Below are positions 25,557 to 32,061 of a stretch of DNA of 62,972 bases, in pieces. The position numbers were made by a program, and so were the translations under genes. The notes under the pieces are model-generated. The model made no database searches and was not told where the DNA came from. It worked only from the letters and a program-made list of their open reading frames with translations. How positions within the stretch are numbered: the stretch's first letter is position 1; each line of letters starts with the position of its first letter. This stretch comes from Klenkia terrae (lineage in GTDB: Bacteria > Actinomycetota > Actinomycetes > Mycobacteriales > Geodermatophilaceae), in the NCBI RefSeq assembly GCF_900491935.1, contig NZ_UEXK01000004.1, positions 515,993 through 578,964 of the forward strand, given 5' to 3'.

Positions 25557-26015
25557 GTGAGCCGCACGGTGCTGACCCGACGGTCCTGGTTGGCTGCGGT
25601 GGCGCTGGGTGCGTTGACCCCGGCACTGGGGGCGTGCTCTGGTGGCGCGGACCGCTCGGCGGGCTCCCAGGCCGGTGGCCGGACGACCCGGTCCGCGGCC
25701 GTGAGCACCGCCCCCGACGGCACGCAGGACGTGGTGGTGACCGTCGGGGACGACTACGTGTTCCTGCCCGATGCCTTCACGGTGTCCCCCGGACCGGTGC
25801 GTCTGACCCTGGTCAGCCAGGCCGCCCAGCTCACGCACAACTTCGTGTTCAGCCCCGGGCAAGGTCCTCGGACCATCACCGAGCAGATCCCGATCGTGGC
25901 GCCCGGTGACGAGGCGACCATGGAGTTCACGGTCACCGACCCGGGCGAGTACGGGTACGAGTGCTCCTTCCACGCGGCCCTGGGCCAGGTCGGCGTGATG
26001 ACGGTCGCTGGATGA
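25557..26015 (+). CDS. Cupredoxin-domain lipoprotein
   Basis: The 152-residue precursor has an Arg-rich N-terminus (Leu-Thr-Arg-Arg-Ser-Trp) and a lipobox Leu-Gly-Ala-Cys that predicts a membrane-anchored lipoprotein. The cupredoxin fold has a complete type I copper ligand set: His near 93 (Thr-His-Asn-Phe), then Cys, His and Met near 134, 137 and 147 in Glu-Cys-Ser-Phe-His...Val-Met. It could carry electrons or copper to the oxidase. The second of two adjacent GTG codons was chosen for spacing from GAGAGG. Confidence 0.88.
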   Translation: MSRTVLTRRSWLAAVALGALTPALGACSGGADRSAGSQAGGRTTRSAAVSTAPDGTQDVVVTVGDDYVFLPDAFTVSPGPVRLTLVSQAAQLTHNFVFSPGQGPRTITEQIPIVAPGDEATMEFTVTDPGEYGYECSFHAALGQVGVMTVAG

Positions 26016-26035
26016 GCCCCCGGACAGCCGGCCCG

Positions 26036-26797
26036 TCAGGCAGGTAGGTCGACTCCGCGCTCGGCCAGCCACGAGGCGGGGTCGAGTCGGGGTCCGTTCA
26101 TACCCCCTTCGTGCACCTCGAAGTGCAGGTGCGGGCCGGTGGACTGGCCGCGGTTGCCCACCAGGGCGATGGGATCTCCGGCCTCGACGACGTCGCCGGC
26201 CTGCACCTGGATGGAGTCCATGTGCCCGTAGACGGTCACATCTCCGTTGTCGTGCTGGATGTAGACCGCCAGACCGAATCCGCTGGCCGGACCCGCGCGC
26301 AGCACGACACCGTCCGCGGCGGCGACCTCCTGGGTGAGCATGGGGGCAGCGAAGTCCAGTCCGTAGTGCCTGGTTCCCCACCGCGGCCCGTAGCCGCTGG
26401 TCAGTCGCCCCTGCACCGGCAGGACGGCCTGGTTGGCCGCCTCGGCTCGGGCTGCCCGGGACGCCGCGACGGCCTGCAGCCGAGCGGCTGCTTCGGATTC
26501 GCTGATCTGCACCCTGGCGTCGGCAGGCGCTTCCTCGTCGACGTGGGCGAGGGCGCCGGCGGCAGCACTGACGTCCTGGACCTGGGCTGGGCGCCCCCCC
26601 GCGCCGGCGCCCAGGGTCAGGTTGGCGACCACCGCCCCGGCGACGACGGCGACGAGCAGTCCTGCTGCCCGGTGGCCGGCCGGCGGCCGCAGACCGGTCC
26701 CGCGGCGGCGACCGGTCCCCGTTGCCCGACCAACCCCACGGGAGCTCCCACCCTCGGCGCTGGGCCGTGCGGGCGCACTGGCGTCACCGATCGTCAT
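26036..26797 (-). CDS. Second M23-family protein, single-pass membrane
   Basis: The 253-residue product has a basic N-terminal tail, one hydrophobic segment (about residues 45-65), a short helical linker and a C-terminal M23 domain. All metal ligands are present: His-Tyr-Gly-Leu-Asp, Gly-His-Met-Asp and Gly-Pro-His-Leu-His-Phe-Glu. It shares long identical stretches with the coiled-coil M23 protein of this island (Gly-Leu-Ala-Val-Tyr-Ile-Gln-His; Val-Gly-Asn-Arg-Gly-Gln-Ser-Thr-Gly) but lacks the coiled coil. The ATG at 26797 has a GGGGAG ribosome site; an ATG seven codons upstream does not. A CTACTA dyad sits just upstream. Confidence 0.88.
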   Translation of the reverse strand: MTIGDASAPARPSAEGGSSRGVGRATGTGRRRGTGLRPPAGHRAAGLLVAVVAGAVVANLTLGAGAGGRPAQVQDVSAAAGALAHVDEEAPADARVQISESEAAARLQAVAASRAARAEAANQAVLPVQGRLTSGYGPRWGTRHYGLDFAAPMLTQEVAAADGVVLRAGPASGFGLAVYIQHDNGDVTVYGHMDSIQVQAGDVVEAGDPIALVGNRGQSTGPHLHFEVHEGGMNGPRLDPASWLAERGVDLPA

Positions 26798-26818
26798 CCC
26801 GCCACTCCCCACGTCCAT

Positions 26819-26837
26819 CTACGATGTAGGTTAGGAG
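26819..26837. promoter_or_regulatory. CTACTA dyad, copy 4 (divergent M23 / ccsB unit)
   Basis: CTACGAT-GTAGG-TTAGGAG contains a perfect short palindrome (CTAC-GAT-GTAG) and is 16/19 identical to copy 5 ahead of dsbA. It lies 21 bp from the M23 start on one side and 70 bp from the next + strand gene, so it could govern both directions. Confidence 0.58.
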
Positions 26838-26906
26838 ACTAGGGCCGGCGAGGCCCCGGGACGCGCAGCTGGAGCTCGACACGCCATAGGACGGAGGTGC
26901 CGGGGT

Positions 26907-27260
26907 ATGTCGACGGTCCACGGACCTGTGGTCCTCGGTGGTGGGTGGACCGGCGCCGCTGTCGTCGGTGCGCCACGGACGGGGCTGTCCGCGGTCGGCG
27001 CCGCCCACGGGTCGGTCGAGGCCCGGTCGGAGCTGTTCGCTCCCCGGGCGTCCGACGGCGAGGTCGCGCTGGATGGCGGCACCGCCACCGCTGCCCGCCT
27101 CGGTCCGGCGCCGGAGTACGTGCCGAGCGCCCTGGGGATCGGCGCGGCGATCTGGTCGGCGGTGCGCCGACGCAGGGGAGCACCTGTCGGTGTCCCCACC
27201 ACCCCTGGTTCTGCGATGACCACCGGATCCCACCCTCCCGAGGAGATGACCACCCTGTGA
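26907..27260 (+). CDS. Hypothetical protein coupled to ccsB
   Basis: This 117-residue protein of unknown family is rich in Gly, Ala and Pro. It has no convincing signal peptide or membrane helix beyond a short hydrophobic stretch near residues 72-85 followed by Arg-Arg-Arg-Arg. Third-position GC is high in the central part, and the ATG follows GGAGGTG. Its stop overlaps the ccsB start by 3 bp, as coupled genes do. I recognise no homolog. It could be a small accessory factor of cytochrome c maturation or merely a leader frame, but the coupling favours a real gene. Confidence 0.55.
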   Translation: MSTVHGPVVLGGGWTGAAVVGAPRTGLSAVGAAHGSVEARSELFAPRASDGEVALDGGTATAARLGPAPEYVPSALGIGAAIWSAVRRRRGAPVGVPTTPGSAMTTGSHPPEEMTTL

Positions 27261-28297
27261 CCACCGAAGCCCTGGCCGAGCTGTCCGATCAGCTGTTCAC
27301 CACCGCCGTCGCGGCCTATGCGTTGGCCGCGCTGGCCTTCGCAGCCGAGCTGGCCTTCGGTCGGCGGAGTGCCGCGGTCGCCGTGGCGGTGACCAGCGGG
27401 CACGCAGGCGCCCCCACGGCGGCGGCGGTCGCCGCGCGCTCGCTGACCGCGACGGCGCTCACCGCCACCCCACCGGCACCTGGCAGCGGCCCCGCTGGCG
27501 TGGCCGGGGTCGGTGACCCGCGGGACGAGCCGGCCTCGACCCGCCGGCGATGGGCCTGGAGCACCCTGGGTCTGGCGCTGAGCGGCCTGGGCGCGGTCCT
27601 GCAGTTCGGGGTGCTGGCGCTCCGCGGGTTCGGCACCGGCCGGGCGCCGTGGGGCAACATGTACGAGTTCGGGACCGCGGCGGTGCTGATCGGTGTGCTG
27701 GCCTACCTCGTGACGGCGCTGCGGGTGCCGGTGATGCGGCACATCGGTCTGTTCGTCATCGGGCCGGTGGTGGTCAGCCTCGTGCTCATCGGGTTCTTCC
27801 TGTATGCCGAGGCCGGCCCGCTGATCGCCGCCCTGCGGTCGGACTGGCTGATCGTCCACGTCTCGGCAGCGATCTTGTCCTTCGGCGTCTTCCTGGTCAG
27901 TGCGACGGCCAGTGCGCTGTTCCTGGTGCAGCGTCGACAGGAGAGCCGCCCGCGGTCGACCCCGGGGCTGTGGGATCGGCTGCCGTCGGCGGTGGCGTTG
28001 GATCGCGTGGCGCACCGCGCCGCGGTGTTCGCCTTCCCCATCTGGACGTTCGCGGTGGTCGCCGGCGCGATCTGGGCGGAGAGCGCCTGGGGTCGGTTCT
28101 GGGGATGGGACCCGAAGGAGACGTGGGCGTTCATCTCCTGGGTGGCCTACGCGGCCTACCTGCACGCCCGCAGCACTGCGGGGTGGCGTGGAGCTCCTGC
28201 GGCGTGGATCAACCTGGTCGGGTTCGGCTCCCTGGTGTTCAACCTGCTGTTCGTGAACCTCGTCTCCACCGGTTTGCACTCCTACGGCGGTGTCTGA
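27257..28297 (+). CDS. ccsB: Cytochrome c biogenesis protein CcsB/CcsA-like (heme handling)
   Basis: The 346-residue polytopic protein carries the tryptophan-rich WWD heme-handling motif (Trp-Gly-Arg-Phe-Trp-Gly-Trp-Asp-Pro-Lys-Glu-Thr-Trp) near residue 280 and membrane-flanking histidines. In system II it acts with ResB to bring heme across the membrane for attachment to apocytochrome c. ResB is not encoded in the window. Residues 40-95 form an unusually long Ala/Pro-rich cytoplasmic insertion after the first helix. The GTG start overlaps the previous stop. Confidence 0.9.
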   Translation: MTTEALAELSDQLFTTAVAAYALAALAFAAELAFGRRSAAVAVAVTSGHAGAPTAAAVAARSLTATALTATPPAPGSGPAGVAGVGDPRDEPASTRRRWAWSTLGLALSGLGAVLQFGVLALRGFGTGRAPWGNMYEFGTAAVLIGVLAYLVTALRVPVMRHIGLFVIGPVVVSLVLIGFFLYAEAGPLIAALRSDWLIVHVSAAILSFGVFLVSATASALFLVQRRQESRPRSTPGLWDRLPSAVALDRVAHRAAVFAFPIWTFAVVAGAIWAESAWGRFWGWDPKETWAFISWVAYAAYLHARSTAGWRGAPAAWINLVGFGSLVFNLLFVNLVSTGLHSYGGV

Positions 28298-28652
28298 GGG
28301 GATCCCCGGCCGCCGCCGGCGGCGGGAGCTACGGCCGTAGTGGGCCGTAGTGGGCCGTAGTGGACCGTCGCGGGCGGTGTCGTGATGGGGTCGGTGCGCA
28401 GGTGGGGTCGGGGCGACGACCGGGTGGCTGGTGGGTCTCGTGCTGGGCCACCAGCGCTCGGTGCCGGTGCAGACCTGACCGTCGCCGACGGGGTGCACCC
28501 TGGACCGCGGGCACGGCGGCCCGACGGGCATACCCGGCGGACCACCGGCAGGGCAGCCAGGTCCCGGGTGCTCCCGGCCCCCCGAGCCCGCCGGGGGCGT
28601 CGTCTGTGCGGTTGGTCCCACGGGGTCCCGGCAGCGAGGGGCCGGAGGTCCA
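28298..28652. repeat. Gene-free convergent gap with palindromes and a 10-bp tandem repeat
   Basis: Between the convergent ccsB and ccdA genes, a GC palindrome (GGGGATCCCC followed by CCGCCGCC-GGCGGCGG) probably acts as a terminator. A 12-bp palindrome CTACGGCCGTAG (28329-28340) overlaps the start of three 10-bp tandem units CCGTAGTGGG (28335-28364; the last ends in A), and a degenerate fourth follows. From about 28380 to 28652 I see no gene or further structure. Confidence 0.55.
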
Positions 28653-29540
28653 TCAGACGACCGAGGTGCCCAGTCCCGTCGTGGCCAACCACGCGCGGGC
28701 CCAGATCATGAGCGCGTCCCAGGTGCCGGTGACCATCAGGAGGCCCAGGGTGATGAGCACCATGCCTCCGACCCGGCTGACGGTGCGGGCGTGCGCGCGG
28801 GCGAACCGGGACAGCGTCAGCGCCCGGCGGGCCCCGGTGGCGATGAACAGGAACGGCACACCCAACCCGAGGCAGTAGGCCAGTGCGAGGATCGCACCGC
28901 GGGTGGCGGAGGCTTCGCTGTAGGCCAGCGCGTTGACCGCGGACAGGGTGGGGCCCAGGCAGGGGGTCCACCCCAGGCCGAAGACCATGCCCAGCAGTGG
29001 CGCGCCGGCCAACCCGGCCGGCGGCCGGCGGTGCACGCGGCGTTCACGTTGCAGCCAGCTCAGCCCACCCAGGAACGCCAGTCCCATGACGACGGTGACC
29101 GCGCCCATCACCCGGGTGATGACCGGCGCCCACTCGAGCAGCAGGCGCCCCAGCCCGCCGAAGGCGGCCCCGAAGGACATGAACACGACCGTGAAGCCGG
29201 CCACGAACAGCACTGCACCGGCGAGCACGCGGCCTCGACCGGTGGCCACCTGCGGCGGTGGTCGGTGGACCGGGGGTGCGCCGGGAGCCCGTGCCCGCCC
29301 GGCCGGCCCCGCCGCCGCGACCGGCACCGAGGTGGTCACCGAGGGCGCATCGGCCTGGGAGGCGGCCGCGGCGGTCTGGGTGCCGCTGAGGCCGGCGACG
29401 TAGCCCAGGTAGCCCGGGACCAGTGGCAGCACGCACGGGGAGGCGAAGCTGATCAGGCCGACCAGTGCGGCCACGGCGATGGCGATGACCAGGGACCCGT
29501 CGGTGATCAGTCCGGCGAAGAGGTCGCCGAGGTCAGTCAT
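28653..29540 (-). CDS. ccdA: CcdA-family thiol-disulfide electron carrier
   Basis: This is a membrane protein of 295 residues with the two conserved CcdA cysteines, one in Ala-Ser-Pro-Cys-Val-Leu-Pro-Leu-Val-Pro-Gly-Tyr and one in Gly-Trp-Thr-Pro-Cys-Leu-Gly-Pro. They shuttle reducing power from cytoplasmic thioredoxin outward. A Pro/Ala-rich insertion of about 45 residues (about 55-100) after the first helix enlarges it relative to minimal CcdA. Its start overlaps the end of the TlpA-like gene, so the reductant path CcdA to TlpA is encoded as a coupled pair. Confidence 0.92.
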   Translation of the reverse strand: MTDLGDLFAGLITDGSLVIAIAVAALVGLISFASPCVLPLVPGYLGYVAGLSGTQTAAAASQADAPSVTTSVPVAAAGPAGRARAPGAPPVHRPPPQVATGRGRVLAGAVLFVAGFTVVFMSFGAAFGGLGRLLLEWAPVITRVMGAVTVVMGLAFLGGLSWLQRERRVHRRPPAGLAGAPLLGMVFGLGWTPCLGPTLSAVNALAYSEASATRGAILALAYCLGLGVPFLFIATGARRALTLSRFARAHARTVSRVGGMVLITLGLLMVTGTWDALMIWARAWLATTGLGTSVV

Positions 29541-30171
29541 CGGGCGGACTCGTCGTGGGCGTGCCCGAGGGGTCCTCGGCCAGCAGCTCCTGCAGGATCG
29601 CGCGGAGGTCTTCCTCGGCGACCGCGCTCACGTAGACGCCGGCCACGCGGTTGTCCCGATCGATGAGGATCGTGGTGGGGACGACGTTGGCGGGGAATCC
29701 GCGGAAGGTCAGCGCGATCTCCCCGGAGGGGTCGAACAGCGACGGGTAGGTGATCGCGAAGTCGTCGGTGAAGGCCTGGGCGAGCTGGCGTTGGTCGCGG
29801 ACGGCGACACCCAGGAAGGACACCCCGGCGTCGGCGACATCGGTCGAGACGGCCTGGAACTCGGGGGACTCCACCCGGCAGGGAGCGCACCAGGAGCCCC
29901 AGAAGTTGACCACGACGATCTGCTCGGCCAGCGAGCTCGACGCGAAATCGCTGCCGTCGAGGAGTTCGCCGGCGAAGGCGGGCGCGGTCTGCCGGGACTC
30001 GGCGGGGATCAGCTCCCCGGCGGGGGTGGCCGCGGTGAAGTCGAAGTCGCCGCCCCCTCCCCCGGAGCTGGGGATCCCCCCGTCGGTGGAGCAGCCGGCA
30101 ACCGCCAGCGCAGCGACCGCTGCCAGCCCGGTCTTCAAGACCGTCCGACGGGTGGCTCGGGACTCAGCCAA
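29533..30171 (-). CDS. resA: TlpA/ResA-type thiol-disulfide lipoprotein
   Basis: The 212-residue protein has a Tat/Sec-like N-terminus with Arg-Arg, a lipobox Val-Ala-Gly-Cys, a Gly-rich linker and a thioredoxin domain. The active site is Trp-Cys-Ala-Pro-Cys near residue 94, with cis-Pro in Val-Val-Pro-Thr-Thr. ResA-like proteins keep apocytochrome haem-site cysteines reduced for ligation. The start is a TTG placed after GGAGGACC and overlapping the end of the VKOR gene by 8 bp; no ATG or GTG fits. It acts outside the membrane and is probably recharged by CcdA. Confidence 0.9.
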   Translation of the reverse strand: MAESRATRRTVLKTGLAAVAALAVAGCSTDGGIPSSGGGGGDFDFTAATPAGELIPAESRQTAPAFAGELLDGSDFASSSLAEQIVVVNFWGSWCAPCRVESPEFQAVSTDVADAGVSFLGVAVRDQRQLAQAFTDDFAITYPSLFDPSGEIALTFRGFPANVVPTTILIDRDNRVAGVYVSAVAEEDLRAILQELLAEDPSGTPTTSPPDD

Positions 30172-30832
30172 GGGTGGTCCTCCAGAAGGTCCAGAACCGC
30201 ACCGCGATGAGCGTGGCGATGCCGAGCAGCCACACGGTGACCACGACGGTCTGACGCCGGTGCAGGACGGCGATCACCGGTCGGGCGGCTGGGGGTAGGC
30301 GATGGGCGGTGGCGGTGAGGTTGCGCGCGGTGACCGCGGTGAACAGTGCGATGACCACGACCCACACGACCATGCAGTAGGGGCACAGCGCCCCGATGCG
30401 GTACAGGCTGGCTTGGACCAGCCAGTGCACGAACACCACGCCGGCGCTCACCCCGACCTGCAGGCCGGCCCAGAACCAGCTCGGCAGGCGTGCGCCGCCG
30501 GCCAGGGCGGCGCCGGCCACGAGGACGGTCGTGAAGCCGACGAGCCCCAGCAGTGGATTGGGGAATCCGAACGCGTCGGCTTGTGGACTGCCCATCACCG
30601 ACCCGCAGGACAGCACCGGGTTGATGCTGCAGGTGGGCACGTAGCTGGCCTCGGTGAGCAGGCGGAACTTCTCCACGGCCAGCACGAACGCCGCCAGCAG
30701 GCCCAGCGCACCACCGACGACGAGGCCGGCCCCCAGCCGCCGGTCTCCCCCGGAGGTGTGCAGTGGGGGCCTGTCGGGCTGGTCGCGGGCCGGCGCTGGG
30801 CGGGCGTCCGGGGTGCCGGTCGAGGTCGTCAC
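30164..30832 (-). CDS. Vitamin K epoxide reductase family protein (DsbB-like)
   Basis: This 222-residue membrane protein has four to five helices and the VKOR cysteines: Cys-Ser-Ile-Asn-Pro-Val-Leu-Ser-Cys (loop pair) and Cys-Pro-Tyr-Cys (quinone-proximal active pair). In actinobacteria VKOR replaces DsbB and reoxidises a DsbA-like partner using menaquinone. The partner is encoded 4 bp upstream in the same direction. The additional N-terminal 30 residues are proline-rich. Together they make an oxidative branch running opposite to the CcdA/ResA reductive branch. Confidence 0.92.
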   Translation of the reverse strand: MTTSTGTPDARPAPARDQPDRPPLHTSGGDRRLGAGLVVGGALGLLAAFVLAVEKFRLLTEASYVPTCSINPVLSCGSVMGSPQADAFGFPNPLLGLVGFTTVLVAGAALAGGARLPSWFWAGLQVGVSAGVVFVHWLVQASLYRIGALCPYCMVVWVVVIALFTAVTARNLTATAHRLPPAARPVIAVLHRRQTVVVTVWLLGIATLIAVRFWTFWRTTLG

Positions 30833-30836
30833 CGGA

Positions 30837-31481
30837 TCACTCGTCGACGGCGGCGGCGACGGCGTCGATCAGCTCCTGGGCCGAGGCGACGGTCAGCTGC
30901 TCCCCGTCGAGGAAGAACGTGGGTGTGCCCTGCACGCCGAGCGCCAGACCGTCGTCCCGGTCAGCCAGGACGCGGTCGAGCGTGGCGGGGTCGGCGACGG
31001 CGTCGTCGTAGGCGTCCATGTCCAGACCCAGGTCGCTGGCGAACTCGCGGAACAACGGGGCTCGCGAGGTCTGCTGCTCACCCCACTGCGGCTGGGTCTC
31101 GTACATCCGCTGGTACATGGCCTCGAACTGGCCCTGCTGCGCTGCGGCTTCCACGGCGACGGCTGCGTTCTGGGCGTTGAAGTGCCCCTCGACCGGGAAG
31201 TACCGGGCGACGAAGGTGACCTGACCGGCGTAGTCCGCACGCAGCTGCTCCACCACCGGGTAGGCCGCCAGGCAGGACTCGCACTCGAAGTCCAGGAACT
31301 CCACCAGGGTGACGTCGCCGCTGGTGGCGGTGTCCAGCCGGTGGCTGTCCGCGCGGACGACGCGACTGTCGGCGTCGGCGGACGATGTGTCTGGTCCGCT
31401 GCCGAAGATGAGCAGTGCACCGGTGACGACGGCTGCGAAGACGGCTACCAGCAGGACCGAGATCTTCGTGTTGGACCGCAG
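30837..31481 (-). CDS. dsbA: DsbA-like membrane-anchored thiol oxidase
   Basis: The product has about 214 residues: a short basic N-terminus, one membrane anchor (about residues 9-28) and a DsbA fold. The fold carries Phe-Glu-Cys-Glu-Ser-Cys (CxxC near 68-71) and cis-Pro in Gly-Thr-Pro-Thr. It should introduce disulfides into exported proteins and be reoxidised by the VKOR encoded next. No ATG, GTG or TTG lies in frame between the upstream promoter region and the anchor. A CTG following GGAGGAGTCACC is the best start. A CTACTA dyad lies 45-63 bp upstream. Confidence 0.87.
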   Translation of the reverse strand: MRSNTKISVLLVAVFAAVVTGALLIFGSGPDTSSADADSRVVRADSHRLDTATSGDVTLVEFLDFECESCLAAYPVVEQLRADYAGQVTFVARYFPVEGHFNAQNAAVAVEAAAQQGQFEAMYQRMYETQPQWGEQQTSRAPLFREFASDLGLDMDAYDDAVADPATLDRVLADRDDGLALGVQGTPTFFLDGEQLTVASAQELIDAVAAAVDE

Positions 31482-31525
31482 GGTGACTCCTCCATCGGGA
31501 ACGGCCGTGTGCCACGGCCCGGGCT

Positions 31526-31544
31526 CTACTATGCAGGTTAGGAA
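31526..31544 (-). promoter_or_regulatory. CTACTA dyad, copy 5 (upstream of dsbA-vkor-resA-ccdA)
   Basis: CTACTAT-GCAGG-TTAGGAA keeps one perfect half-site and a weaker second one, and resembles copy 4 closely. It lies in the divergent region between dsbA and the cadC-like gene, on the dsbA side, upstream of a four-gene thiol-redox operon. Confidence 0.58.
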
Positions 31545-31567
31545 ATCCCCGATCAACACCCACGTTC

Positions 31568-31587
31568 CAACAGACGTTGTTCTGTTG
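31568..31587 (+). promoter_or_regulatory. Operator of the CadC/CmtR-like repressor
   Basis: This is a perfect inverted repeat, CAACAGA-N6-TCTGTTG (20 bp), located 55-74 bp upstream of the cadC-like start. It is distinct from the neighbouring CTACTA dyad, so the two divergent operons seem to carry separate control. Binding by the ArsR-family protein is inferred. Confidence 0.68.
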
Positions 31588-31641
31588 TAGCGTGCCGTGC
31601 ATCCGGTCCGTCCTCCTCGGACCCGTCGAGAGGATCTGCCG

Positions 31642-32061
31642 ATGACCGCGGACCACTGCGATCTGCTGTGCATCGACCTCCCCCACGCCGAAGCCGTGCG
31701 GGCCGGGCTCCCTGGTGCGGAGCAGACCGAGGGCCCGGCGCTGCGCTTCAAGGCCCTGTCCGACCCCCAGCGCCTGCGGATCGCCGCAGCGCTGCAGGTC
31801 GGCGGGGAGTTGTGCGTGTGCGATCTGGCCTGGATCGCCGGGGCCAGCCAGAACCTGGTGTCCCACCACGTGCGGGTGCTGCGCACCGCAGGGCTGGCCG
31901 CCTCCCGCAAGGACGGCAAGTTGACGATGTACCGGCTGACCGACACCGGGCGCCAGTTGCTCGCCCTGGCCGGGCTGGGCGGCGGCGATGGGTCGCCGGC
32001 GAGCTCGTCGGCCGCCGGGTTCGCATCGTCCACGGCGCGCGGGCAGGTGTCCGGTGTCTGA
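31642..32061 (+). CDS. cadC: ArsR/SmtB-family Cd/Pb-type sensor (CadC/CmtR-like)
   Basis: The 139-residue repressor has the metal-box motif Glu-Leu-Cys-Val-Cys-Asp-Leu (Cys57 and Cys59), shared by cadmium/lead sensors such as CadC and CmtR. The recognition helix is Ala-Ser-Gln-Asn-Leu-Val-Ser-His-His-Val-Arg-Val-Leu. N-terminal cysteines in His-Cys-Asp-Leu-Leu-Cys-Ile-Asp may add ligands, as in CadC. A Ser/Gly-rich tail extends the C-terminus. The ATG follows GAGAGGA. The end overlaps the ATPase gene by 8 bp. Confidence 0.9.
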   Translation: MTADHCDLLCIDLPHAEAVRAGLPGAEQTEGPALRFKALSDPQRLRIAAALQVGGELCVCDLAWIAGASQNLVSHHVRVLRTAGLAASRKDGKLTMYRLTDTGRQLLALAGLGGGDGSPASSSAAGFASSTARGQVSGV

